From positions 38,422,682-38,486,681 of the forward strand of contig NC_133104.1 in assembly GCF_022965805.1 (NCBI RefSeq): 64,000 nucleotides of DNA, given 5' to 3'. Position numbers and translations under genes: made by a program. Numbering within the stretch: position 1 is the stretch's first letter; each line of letters begins with the position of its first letter. Of this stretch, positions 23,301 through 34,311 are shown one piece after another. Below the pieces are notes generated by a model. It did not search any database. It saw only the letters and a list, made by a program, of their open reading frames with translations, and had not been told where the DNA came from. Origin of the DNA: Primulina eburnea. Lineage: Eukaryota; Streptophyta; Magnoliopsida; Lamiales; Gesneriaceae.

Positions 23301-26268
23301 TTTCTGGTTGGCCTCTTGTCTGGATGTCTCTCGAACTTAAGTTGATTGAAGTCCAGCCAATTTTGAAGTCGGTTTCTCATTCGAGCCATTTTGGCAAACT
23401 TATTAGCATTGTATACAGCCTGGGAAAATAAACAAAGCAAAAGTCAACAAAAGATGAAAAATACTTAAAAATTGATTGAATAGTAAACGGATTTTATGTC
23501 AGAACCAGAGTTTTGGAAAAAATCTTTTCAAAAAATAAAATTTGAAAGCAGAAGTTCATTGCCTGGTGGCATAGATAGTGATCTGGATGATTTTTCTGAA
23601 AGAAAGTCTCGACATTATCAGATATTGAACGTCCAGAAGCACCGGGAACATTCCTAACAAGAACCTGAGGATAGTGCAAGTCAGTTTTTCTCTTCTTCTT
23701 TTTTTCCCTTTTTGTTGAGACATGAAAATATTTCATTAATTACCATACAAAATACAGATACAAATACATTTGATCATTAATGCAGAAATTTTGTGCCATA
23801 ATGGGAAAATGTCAACGTCGGCATCTAAAATAACTCATACATGATATACCACGGTTTTTACCAATCAAGACTCACATTTGAACGACCAAAGGATGTACAA
23901 GTTTGTAAACTCGATGGCAGCTGAACTCACCGTGAATTGTTCAGGCTTCCTCCCTTGTGAAGCCAGAAAGTTTAGTCGCATTGAAGCAACTCGACCATAT
24001 TCATTATACAGCATGTAACAAACCCAAAATGTAAATATGTATTCCATTGATATGTGGATAAAAAACCTGAAATTCAATTACAAGGCATCTTTCGTGAGAG
24101 AGAAACCAAATTTAATTTTTTCCACGTTCCCCACTTGATGCTATGATACAATTTGCAATATGAATGGATTAAATATAAATTCAGCTCCGAGTTAGAAAAA
24201 CATGGTATGTATGTTCTGCAAACTCTTTGTAAATGAACAATAGTTCATGGTGTAAATCATTTCACAACTGATGGAGAAAGAGGAGACGAGAAGATGCATT
24301 GGTATTGATATCTACTGCCAACTGTGTGAAAATATGAAAGGTACACTTTAATAATGTGAAATGATCTTCTTTAAAGTTCTAACTTTTTTCAAACCATGAA
24401 CTTCAGAGAAGTAATGAGTGCAACTATCTAGCTAACTCGATGCTCTAGCATGATTACTAGAAATTATAACAGAAGCATCCAAATTTCATAATTTTAATGG
24501 TGGAGATAGATCACTAGAGTGAAAACTATACAGTTCTGTCAAGAAATACACCGAGTAAAGCCTGAATTTCGGTAAAACGGAAGTGATTAATTCTTTTATC
24601 TGTGGAATATTAAAATATCAGATGGAGAAAGGTGATATTATAATATCAACTCAACCACTTTTCTCTGAATAGTGATTGAGTGACCAATAAAGACTTTTTT
24701 GTGCGAATAATTAAAAGGGATACCTTGCCAACATATACATTGAAAATGCCTATAGTATCTTATTTTGATGGTGATATTTTACATTGTGTATTTCAATGAA
24801 ACGCGCAAGAGACTTACTTATAAGATTTGGGACGAATATTCGATATTGAAAGCTTGTCAATGTCGCTGACAACCAAGTCGCGGCGAAGAGAAAACAGAGT
24901 TCCACCAGATACATTCACAGGTATCAGAAGTAAGAGCGCAGCAATGGCTATAGGCCCAAATATTTTCAGTCTGTTAGTTATGAAGACGACCAAAAATGTG
25001 TAAATAATCTAAAAATAAAACACTGAAATTCAAATTCAAGATTAAAGAAGGCTGAAGAGATCACATTTCACAGAAATGCGATTTTTCCAATGAAGAGGAT
25101 GTTGGTTTAAAGGAGAATAAATAAACATCAAAAGATACCAAGCAATATACATTGGTTACATGCTCTCTTTCAAGTTAAAGCTAGAATCATGAAGTTCGGA
25201 CTCACAAGAGTTATAGTTAACCGTTTGTTAAAATTTTTAGCGTCATAGATACACAATGTCAATAAAACGAAAGATTTCTGAAAAAATCGAGAAGGTTTTC
25301 CGAGGGGCAATAATGCACCCTCAACTTTATGTGGCTAAATTTGGAGGTAAAGATAAAATCTTCTAATTTTTTTTTATGCAACAAAATATCGTGAATCAAA
25401 TGAAATCTAGGGGAGAAAATGCCAAAGTTATGGTATGACAAACTCAAAGCCCAGATACTCACGAAATCCTAAAACAAATCAAAAAGTACAAGATGGAAGA
25501 TGCTACAATTCTTCAAGGTAAAAACGCACTCAAAACCATCAATTTCCGGACCAAAGTTTTCAATTAACAGTGGACAACTTTAGATTTTCAAGAAAATAGC
25601 AGAATCAAGATTAAAAAAATCATTCACGAGAAAGAAAATTAGAAAACGTTGCAGGCCGTGGATGTAAAAAAAACATCATGCAATACTAGATTCCACAATC
25701 TTCGACGAAGACAAAAGAGCATATCCAAGAAAGCAGAAGAAAAATATACTAAATAATTTCCGAAAAAGGAACAGCATAATCCGATCAATAGTCCAAATAA
25801 CACAGCCCGCAAAGCAAGCAAACGATTGAACTAAAAACTTCAAATTCCACCATTCAACCACAATAATATAGCATTACATCACTCAAAACAATCCAATGAG
25901 GAAAATATATATTAATAAAGCATAAAAATAAGAAAAATAATGATCTTGGAGTACCCAAGAGTGTAGATCCTCAAGAAAACAGCAGAATCAAGTCCAGCGT
26001 GGCTAATAATCTCAGACTCGCTCATCCTCAGAGCCTCAGGCATCCAGTTAAGAAAAGTGAAGTAAGTCTTGATATCAAGATTCACAAATTTGCCCACCAC
26101 ACCAAACCTAGTCCTGGGACTGGTCCTCTTCCCTAAAATGTACCATTTGGGAAAGTAAACTCTATCATTGATTGGCTGAATCCTAAGCAGTGCAAAAGCC
26201 AGCAAGAATGCAAAGGCACCCAGTATGTTAATCAGTGCTGACACCCCAATATCCTCCAGAGTCGCCAT
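20310..26268 (-). CDS. OSCA1: CSC1-like / OSCA1-type hyperosmolality-gated calcium-permeable channel (At1g32090-like)
   Basis: Eleven exons (20310-20654, 21059-21292, 21392-21716, 21842-22087, 22279-22619, 23082-23162, 23300-23419, 23563-23664, 23931-24066, 24818-24970, 25955-26268) sum to 2397 nt, 798 residues plus stop, all phases agreeing. OSCA/TMEM63 channels are dimeric mechano- and osmo-sensitive cation channels of plant membranes. Domain order fits: N-terminal TM helix and YFPKWY loop (1-50), cytosolic PHM7-type domain with EQFTVLVRNVPG (about 195-210) and FVSFNSRWGA (about 325), then the 7TM pore region with NLEGLERVAPFLRP, FMLVNVFLGS and ITYIMVDGWA. The tail is Ser/Pro/His/Tyr rich. 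The start MATLEDIGVSALI matches the Arabidopsis protein. Intron 8 in genomic order (between 23563 and 23419) begins with GC instead of GT. Nothing is broken; ortholog choice rests on remembered similarity to At1g32090. Confidence 0.95.
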
Positions 26269-26678
26269 TTCTTTTTCTTACACTCTGGTTTACACGGAGG
26301 ACAATGAAAAGGTAGGTTGTGGAAAGAATACTTTCTTGGTGAGATGCTACAAAGTTTGGTTCATGGGTTGTCCACTTTGTGATAAATTTATTGCCTTTAC
26401 CTGGTGTTGGAAATTCGGGTTTTTTTTATTGATTTAATGGCGTTTGAGTGGGCAAAAAGTGTGAAACTTGGGACCATTGAGCGTGGGGTGGAACGAGGTT
26501 TGCTTTCGGATTTGGTAACTGAGGGGAAGAATTTGATGTCAGAGGGGAATACAGTAGAATACAGTAGGAGTATCTATGGGTTATTTTTAGTGTTTTGGAA
26601 AGTCAAGCGAGTCTATTTTGGTAAAACAAATAAAGAAAATGGATTCCACTTTACATACCTTTTTATATAATTAATTAT
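26269..26678. other. Upstream region of the OSCA1-like gene
   Basis: This should hold the 5' UTR and promoter, since coding begins at 26268 and reads leftward. No certain TATA box or other motif could be assigned. Confidence 0.4.
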
Positions 26679-26686
26679 CAATCGAG

Positions 26687-26870
26687 TAGGGATGGCAATT
26701 TCCTCCGAACCCGATGGAGGATCCGATACCCGACCCGAATAGAAGAGGGTATGGAGAGATTTTTAGACCCGATTAAATAATTGGGTAATCGGGTATGGGG
26801 ATTTTCGGGTTCGGGTATGGAGGCGGGTTTGATATAATCCGACCCACACCCGACCCGATTACCCGTTTAA

Positions 26871-26918
<48 letters not shown>

Positions 26919-27653
26919 GTATATGTATATATATTGTAATTATATTTATTTACATTAAAGATTCATCTTCTCAAATCCAAATAAATCGGTAAGTTTATTC
27001 CATGTTTGATTTCAAGAATTGAAAAATACTTTATTTCTTGATTATAGTTCATCGTATTCCTTAGTTCGGAGACATGTATGATTAGTTCGGAGATGAAGAC
27101 ATGTGTTCCTTAGTTCATTGTATTCTTTCTACAATGTCAAGTGCTGAAGACGTGTACGATTAGTTCGAAGATAAACCGATCTAGTTTGATTTTGGGTTGA
27201 TAATGTTCACATATAATTAAACTAGGGGTAGATCATAGATGATTAATCAATTGAATTATGAATTTTTGAATATGATGTAAATTCTACTATATTTTTGTTG
27301 AATTGCATACTTTTGTTCCACTAATATAAATTATTTTTAATATTTTGTTATTTTTTCTATAAAGTTTATTTTGTAAATTTTTATCATTAATAATTTTTCT
27401 TATTGTTCATTTAAATAAATTTTTAAATATTCATAACTTCATTGAAACAATTTAAATTCGAAAAAAATTCAATTGTATATGATGATAGGGTATTTGGGTA
27501 GGGTATGGGTATCCGATAATCCGATGGATATGGGGATGTGGATGAAATTCAATACCCGATGGGTTTGGGTATGGGTATGGGGATGAATTTAATAAATGGG
27601 TATGGGGATGGATGTATGAAATCCGACCCATACCCTACCCATTGTCATCCCTA
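26687..27653. mobile_element. Non-autonomous hAT element (967 bp)
   Basis: The ends TAGGGATGGCAAT and ATTGTCATCCCTA are 13-bp inverted repeats with one mismatch. They are flanked by a perfect 8-bp duplication CAATCGAG (26679-26686, 27654-27661). Subterminal GGGTATGGGGAT-type repeats face each other at both ends. The core is AT-rich and carries no transposase. Confidence 0.93.
26872..26935. repeat. (AT)n/(GTAT)n microsatellite inside the hAT element
   Basis: An uninterrupted AT run passes into TATG/TATA units. Confidence 0.9.
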
Positions 27654-27661
27654 CAATCGAG

Positions 27662-27837
27662 TGAGTCTCATGTGAGACCGTCTCACGGATTATGATCCGT
27701 GAGACGGATCAACTCTACACATATTCACAATAAAAAGTAATACTCATAGCATGAAAAGTAATATTTTTTCATGGGTGACCCAAATAAGAGATCTGTCTCA
27801 CAAATACGATCCGCGAGACCGTCTCACACAAGTTTTT
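27662..27837 (+). mobile_element. SINE-like repeat copy C
   Basis: It starts with GTGAGTCTCATGTGAGAC-like sequence and ends GTCTCACACAAGTTTTTGCC. After it comes TTATCAAT; the same TTATCAAT stands before the hAT element at 26675-26682. The SINE-like copy therefore had an 8-bp flank duplication, and the hAT element inserted at its left edge later. Confidence 0.75.
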
Positions 27838-28028
27838 GCCTTATCAATATTGTTCTCCCTAAATTTTAGGTAATTATCAAAACCTCATTTATTGATTTTC
27901 ATATTAAATATTTAATAACAATATTTTAAGGTTTAATCATAATTATTATCTTAGATAATAGTAAAATATTAACTATTTAATGATAATATTTTAAGGTTTA
28001 ATAATAATTTTTATCTTAGATGATGATG

Positions 28029-28069
<41 letters not shown>

Positions 28070-28964
28070 TATAATAATAATAATAAACTCATTTTTTAAT
28101 TAATATAATTCAAAATACAACTTAAATTTTGATAGGACATATAAATTTGATTTAATTTCAATAGTTAATTGAATCAAGTTAAGTTAAAACCGTAATTTGT
28201 TTAATTTGATATATATTGAATTATAAGCATTTTAAACATATTCATTAATTTATTTTTGTTTTTTATTTATGCAAAATGTAATATGAAAAAAATATTAAAT
28301 TTTAAAAATAAAAAATAACTCTCCTTAAAACTAACATTTTAAATTATATATTATAAATATATATATATAATTTTTTTTTGTAAGAGTAATAAAATTTTTT
28401 TTATGTAAACCCCATTATTTTTATGTATTTTGTAGGAAAAAGAGAACCAAAATTTAATGTAACTCTACTAAAATTTGGGATAAACATGTTATAATTTACA
28501 TTTTATTTGTGTATGGTAACAATATTTATGGCTAAATTTTAAATTTTTCTAGAAAGTAATTTTTTTATTTATTGATGTAATTAATTTATATTTTTAAGAT
28601 AAATCAAAATTCTACAACACAAGGAATTAAGTTAATATAAGAGTAAATTTGTCTAATAATTACCTAATTAGATAAGATGGAGTATTATAAAAAAAAATTG
28701 AAATGTAAATAACACTCTATTTTATGTCTTCTAGATTTTTCACGTACAATGGAGTTGGTGCAAGTAGCCCATTTATTAAGGACATATTTAAAACATGATT
28801 AAATAGTAATGACGAGTAATAATGAAGACAATGATATATACGGATAAACATAATTGAACCTTTTAAATTTGGATGATCTGCTTAACTAACGTATATTCTG
28901 CGAATAAATTATAGCCGTGACACAACTTCCAAACTACGAAGTAATAGTTTAGATTCGGTAAACT
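27838..28964. other. AT-rich spacer with (TAA)n microsatellite
   Basis: A TAA/AAT run spans about 28023-28085. Otherwise only long A/T stretches. No gene or mobile-element end recognised. Confidence 0.6.
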
Positions 28965-29311
28965 CGAATTATTATACTAGTATTTGTCGTTTTATTAAAA
29001 TTTATAATGACTGATAACAGTATAAATCAAATATTTTAAATCATATATCAACTCAATATCACGTTTTGATTGTTTTACCCAGCAGAGACACTTATTGCAT
29101 CTAATAATTTCTCTCTCAATAATTGCACTTCTTACAATCAATGAGAATCGAACTCGTTGCTTTGGCTCTGATATCAATTGTAGGACCGAGCGTTTATGCT
29201 TCACGAAAATTTATAGCTTGTGCTAACGATATAACTCGAACCTTTTAAACTATAAAACAACTCAATCATCATGTTTCGATTGTTCTACGTAACATGAGCA
29301 TTTATCGAACA
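28965..29311 (-). mobile_element. Probable TRIM (miniature LTR retroelement)
   Basis: Two diverged direct repeats of about 130 bp (28965-29099 and 29179-29311) flank a 79-bp centre. On the minus strand, TTGATATCAGAGCC follows the repeat ending CCTACA, a tRNA-Met-type primer site. GAGAGAGAAA stands before the other repeat as a short purine tract. Repeats share blocks such as CAACTCAAT and TTGATTGTT. The left copy is degraded and no duplication was readable. Confidence 0.6.
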
Positions 29312-29647
29312 CTAACATATTTTTTTTATGTTTGAGTGTTGTATGCATTTACTAATGTTCGCCATCTCACTTGGAATATATTTCTATGAATGTAATCCAA
29401 TGTTGAGAAAAAAACTCCAAAACTAAGGCAAATATTAATGCTGAATAATTTGCGGGTGGAAATTATAGTGATGATTTTCAACCAAAAATAAATAAATAAA
29501 TAAAGAAGAAGAAGATGTATTTATTAAATAAATTTAATTAACAATAGACTAATCACACTACGATATATAATTAGCAAGTGTGTGTTTGCGTGTCGAAAAA
29601 TATTGAATTAAAACCTCATAATAAAGACATAATGTTCGCTTAATCTC

Positions 29648-29713
<66 letters not shown>

Positions 29714-30344
29714 GTATATTTTGGAGGTGAAGTGATACAATTTACGCAAATCTACAAATATTTTAACAAAATAAATAGAAATATATTGAAATTTTCAAAA
29801 ATGATTGAAAAATTACGTAGAAAATTAGTTTTATTTTGGAGTAGCTTTCAAATTTTGGTTTAATATATGTGAGCTTCACTATTTTTTAAGTCCATATATT
29901 TTTGTAAATTGATAATGACTTTTATTGTCTTATTCTTACGTTAATAAAAGAAATTTTATTTAGATGTTATTGTCGTCTTTTTCACATGCAAGGGGTTCCT
30001 AAGTTTGGTATGCAGTGTGCTGTTATTTTTCTCCTAGTTTGGTTGTGAAATCTTATCTGGCTTTTTTTTTTCTTTTTTAGTTGTCAAAAATTAAATAAGT
30101 AAAACTTATGTTCTTTAAAATTAAGATACGATTAGATAAATAAATATTAAAGAGCAATAATCGTTCTTGTTGAAAATCAATTGAAATGTGGAATTGTTGA
30201 GATATTATTAAAATTATTAAATTAAAAATGTTGATCTAAATAATTGTATTTATTTAGAAAATAAAAAAATAAAAAATATATAATTTTATATTTGATAAAT
30301 TTTGTCACATGAGGCCAGTATTTATAACTAAATATGTAAAAGTA
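29312..30344. other. AT-rich spacer with a (TAA)n microsatellite
   Basis: A TAA run of about 60 bp lies at 29649-29711; its reverse translation gives a false poly-tyrosine frame. Nothing else recognised. Confidence 0.6.
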
Positions 30345-30510
30345 ATTAGTATAATAAAATAGAGACTACATTTGATTATAATAGATGTCATTATTTCTAT
30401 TTCGTATGGAAGTGCTGAAATATGACTGAAATTTATTAAATTGTTTTATTTAATAAAAGACCTACATCATCAAATATATTTCTTGTAGAAGTGTTCAAAT
30501 ATTATACTAA
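30345..30510 (+). repeat. Diverged direct repeat, left copy
   Basis: About 130 bp around ACATTTGATTATAATA and ATTTATTAAATTG match 36418-36570 at roughly three of four bases by eye. Confidence 0.6.
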
Positions 30511-31578
30511 ATTATAATTTACATTTCATTTATTAGAATATAGACACGTGGGTGTAATTTTGAATACTTATAATATAAAATACACCGATTATATCAGACT
30601 TGATTGATTCAATTCCGTAAATAGACATGTTCGATGCAGCAACTCATATCTAAATCGAACCCCAAATTATGAATATTTAGGATTCAAAACTTCCAATCTT
30701 TGATACCTATAGCTAGGGACAACGTTGAAGGATATCCATGTCTTCTTGGGCGGGGAGCAGAACCCTCTCATGATCTCCGTATACGCGAATGGTAATCTGG
30801 CAATGGTGGTTCATATTCTTCATTGCAGAAATGTTGAGAATACAACTAAAGTTTCATATTAAAATATCAAGAGGAATATTATGGGTTAATAAGATGTAAA
30901 TATGTATTCATGTTAGAGTAAAACGTTATTTATTTTAATAATATTTTACGATTTTATCCAATTATGACATTATGGTTTATCTGTATACTCATGCAAGTTG
31001 TATAGATAAATTCATTGAATATACAATAGGTATCATGAAGTCTGCCTCTCAACGTAAGATCATGAAACTCACTAGGAAGTGAATTGTGTTAAACAGGTTC
31101 CTAGTCATTCAGCCACTTAAAATAAGGATAAATGTTGCTTGAGCTCGAGACTAACATTTGTGATATAAACGACATGTTTCATTGACAAGGACATGAAGAT
31201 GTCTATTCATACAAATGAGTGATCACATGATTATGCATTGAACATCCCTCCATCGGAATGTCCAAGTGCTTCTCATTTATCGGGTGAAATAGTCTGCAGT
31301 TATGGTTATACATCATTAGTCATTTGACCCGGGACAATGTAGGGTCTCTATGTACTAGTATGCACTTTGATCCGTTAACCGACTCCATTGAGGGTCATCA
31401 AGTGGTGATGTTGGGTGTAATTTTAAAATACGTAGGAGCAAATATATTGTAGTCAGTGATTCATCGTCTGTCTACATGTGAATATATTCAATGTGATCTG
31501 ATGAGTCAAATAATACAAGGAGTTTTTGGCCAAAGCAAGAAATGTGCTTCACGGAAAGGTGTTTTCTTAGTTGCACAT
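30511..31578. other. Older interspersed repeat split by the LTR element
   Basis: Non-coding sequence whose style continues beyond the 2.7 kb LTR element (34312 onward). This suggests an older repeat that the LTR element entered. No coding domain seen. Confidence 0.4.
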
Positions 31579-31910
31579 TGATACCCCATGGATGAGCCCA
31601 TCAAGATCTGGCCCAAACTCCCAGCCCATATCTGAGGCCCACAGGAGAAGAGCCCATCAGAAGCCCAGGTATTCTCCTATAAATACCAGGTTTGAGCGTA
31701 TGATTATTAATTCACTATATTGTTTTCAGCAGCACCCTTAGCTGCTCCCCCCATATATCCTCAGTCACTGACTTGAGCGTCGGAAGGGGCTACGCCAGGA
31801 CACCCTCCTGGCCCCCTCTTAACGATCTTCTTTGTTATTTCAGGCTCAGGGTAACTTCAAAACCCGCGTCTGGATTAGTGACACTTGCCCTAAATTTCCC
31901 GTGAGTATCA
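31579..31910 (+). repeat. Left LTR of the 2.7 kb element
   Basis: TGATACCCC to GTGAGTATCA, containing CCTATAAATACC (TATA box) near 31677. Confidence 0.9.
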
Positions 31911-32053
31911 CTTGGCGCCGACTGCCGGAATAAGTGACTTATGGGGTGCTGATGAGGAACCCTCGGCCTTCTTCTTGGAAAGCTCACGGAGAAATAGAGC
32001 GTTCATGACTCTAGTACCTGCAAGCAGAGACAAGGAACCGAATAAGAATTTTA

Positions 32054-33006
32054 TCAAGTAACATAATAAACAAAAGAAAAAACAAGAAGTATGAAAAAAT
32101 GAGAGTATCTACCAGCATTCTCCTTTAGCTTAATTTTCGCGGGACTTATCCCGGCGTGACACATGAGATCTTCAGATAGAAGTTTGGGAATGTTAAACCA
32201 TCGATCTCCTAGTACACTCATTATCTTCAGATACTCCTTATCTTTATTATAACTCTTGGAAAATTTTGGTTTAGTGAAAGCAGGGCACCAATCGGTAGAG
32301 CAAGTCAATTCCTCGGGTGGCTGTACGAAGAAAAAGTATTTTTTCCAGTCCTTCACATGACTGGGAGCCCCATCGAAAAGTTTGTGGCTAGACCGGGAGG
32401 TTACATAAAAAGTTCCATCTTTTGATCTGGACAGAACTAAGAAGTAAGAGAAGGTGGTGCAATTTAAAGGGAGATCTAAGGCCCTGAATAACACGGCGAA
32501 GCAACTTATTAAACGGAAAGCATTGGGCGTGAGTAAACCTAAATGCACGTGGTAGTACTTGCTTAATTCTTGGAAGAAATCGCACAAAGGGAAACGGAGA
32601 CCTGCATCAAAGTGATGCTGAAAAGAAGGTATAATAGCCCTTAGGGGCTAGATAGGGCCGGTCCTCTGGGCTGGGAATGATAATCTGGTGGGAGGAAGGA
32701 ATGTGCCATAAAGTTCTAAGTTTTGGCTCGCTACCGGAAGGGATGTGGGATGACAGATGACCATACCACAAGTTGTCTGCGTTAGATATGTTCATCTGTT
32801 GGGTCACGTGACGAACTTCCTTACCCGGACGACTATGAGTGGTGACTTCCTCCTCAGGAGGATCAATGGTAAAATCAGGATCGGCTAGGGAAATCTTACT
32901 CTGGCTAGACTCGCTGGACTCGCTAAACCTGCTGGACTCGCTAGACTCGCTAAACCTCTCAGACCACTCGAAGAATCAGACTCGGAATCGGAATCGGAAG
33001 AAGACA
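32054..33006 (-). pseudogene. Antisense ORF like the 'putative gypsy type transposon' domain protein
   Basis: On the strand opposite the LTR element, a start ATG near 33006 opens a Ser/Asp/Glu-rich stretch. A block 32607-32807 (NADNLWYGHLSS) and the main block 32054-32587 follow, with CDFFQELSKYYHVHLGLLTP, NAFRLISCFAVLFRALDL and CHAGISPAKIKLKENAG. This matches the plant gypsy-type transposon N-terminal domain often found antisense in large retrotransposon derivatives (family knowledge). One frame change near 32600 and another in the Ser-rich start mean this copy is broken. Function of the family is unknown. Confidence 0.65.
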
Positions 33007-33099
33007 TAATTGCTAAGGATAATCAAACAGCAAGAGGAGAGAACTGACCCGGATGGGACGAGGAAAAAAGTGCTCAAAAGATAAGACCGCAAGAGCAAG

Positions 33100-33680
33100 C
33101 AGGTGAGCGACGCGCGCTCGTACGGGGCGAGGGATGCGCCGGGCGAGCGTGCGGCTGGGCGCGCGGGAGCGAGCGGCGCGCGAGGGCGAGGGCGAGCGTA
33201 CGGCTGGGTGCGCGGGAGCGCGCGAGGGCGAGGGCGAGGGCGAGGGCGAGGGCGAGCGTACGGCTGGGCGTGCGGGGGCGAGCGTGCGCAAGGGGGCGAG
33301 CGTGGCGCTCGGCATGGGCGAGCTTGCTGTGAGCGCGCGGCGAGTGTGCGGAGGGGCTCGGGCGAGCGTGCGGCTGGGCGCGCGGGGGCGAGCTGCTGCG
33401 GGCGAGCGTGCGCGAGGGGGCGAGCGTGGCGCTCGGCAGGGGTGAGCGCGCGGTGAGCGCGCGGCAAACTTGCGCGCTCGGCTGGGCGAGCGTGTTGTGG
33501 GCGCACGGCGAGCTGGCGCGCTCGGCTGGGCGAGCGTGCGGAGGGGCTCGGGCGAGCGTGTTGTGGGCTCGCGGCGAGCTGGCAGGGACGCTCGGCTGGG
33601 GCGAGGCGCGGCGCTCGACAGGGACGCTCGGCCGGGGCGAGCTTGCACGGCAGGGCGCTCGGCGAGGGTAGGGGAATTCT
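33100..33680. repeat. GC-rich low-complexity tract of GAGCG/GCGAG units
   Basis: Irregular repeats of GGCGAGCGTGCGGCTGGGCG-type units and a perfect GAGGGC run near 33225 make this block very GC-rich beside AT-rich surroundings. Long frames in all directions here are composition artefacts, rich in Arg, Ala, Gly and Pro. Confidence 0.9.
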
Positions 33681-33969
33681 TAGGGGGAATAGTAATAATG
33701 AAGTAGGGAAGGAGTCCTATTTATAAGCCAAGGACCTAATCTTTCCTTTCAGAACCAGATTGCGATTTGATTTGTTTCCAAATCTTGGGAGACAGGAGAA
33801 CGGCAGGAAAAATGCACGGCCTCACCCTCAGCGGCAAACATCGTTCGTCAACGGCAAACGAAATAGATTTTTCTAGTACGGTACGTCCTCTTCGTCGATA
33901 ACCCAAGGACAACACAACTAATCGAACTTTGAACCTACGATTCAGTTCGACTTGGGAGAGGGAGACTGG

Positions 33970-34311
33970 TGATACCCCATGGATGAGCCCATCAAGATCT
34001 GGCCCAAACTCCCGGCCCATATCTGAGGCCCACAGGTGAAGGGCCCATCAGAAGCCCAGGTATTCTCCTATAAATACCAGGTTTGAGCGTATGATTATTA
34101 ATTCACTATATTGTTTTCAGCAGCACCCTTAGCTGCTCCCCCCATATATCCTCAGTCACTGACTTGAGCGTCGGAGGGGCTACGCCAGGACACCCTCGTG
34201 GCCCCCTCTTAACGATCTTCTTTGTTATTTCAGGCTCAGGGTAACTTCAAAACCCGCGTCTGGATTAGTGACACTTGCTGGGAGCGGACCCTAAATTTCC
34301 CGTAAGTATTA
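33970..34311 (+). repeat. Right LTR of the 2.7 kb element
   Basis: TGATACCCC to CGTAAGTATTA. It keeps about 10 bp (CTGGGAGCGGA) missing from the left LTR. Confidence 0.9.

Larger units (their letters stand above)
31579..34311 (+). mobile_element. Short non-autonomous LTR retrotransposon (2.7 kb) with antisense ORF
   Basis: Nearly identical LTRs lie at 31579-31910 (332 bp) and 33970-34311 (342 bp), starting TGATACCCCATGGATG. The size difference is mostly one gap of about 10 bp (CTGGGAGCGGA in the right copy). TTGGCGCCGACTGCCGG follows the left LTR as a primer site, and GGGAGAGGGAGACTGG precedes the right LTR as purine tract. Flanks CACAT and CTCAT fit a 5-bp duplication with one mismatch. No gag or pol is present. 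The inside holds an antisense frame and a GC-rich tract. The few LTR differences point to a fairly recent insertion. Confidence 0.9.

Noticed and set aside
29558..29749. Frame with a long tyrosine run
   Set aside because: Reverse translation of a (TAA)n microsatellite.
33013..33706. Several long overlapping frames on both strands
   Set aside because: They arise from the GC-rich GAGCG repeats; proteins are only Arg/Ala/Gly/Pro low complexity.
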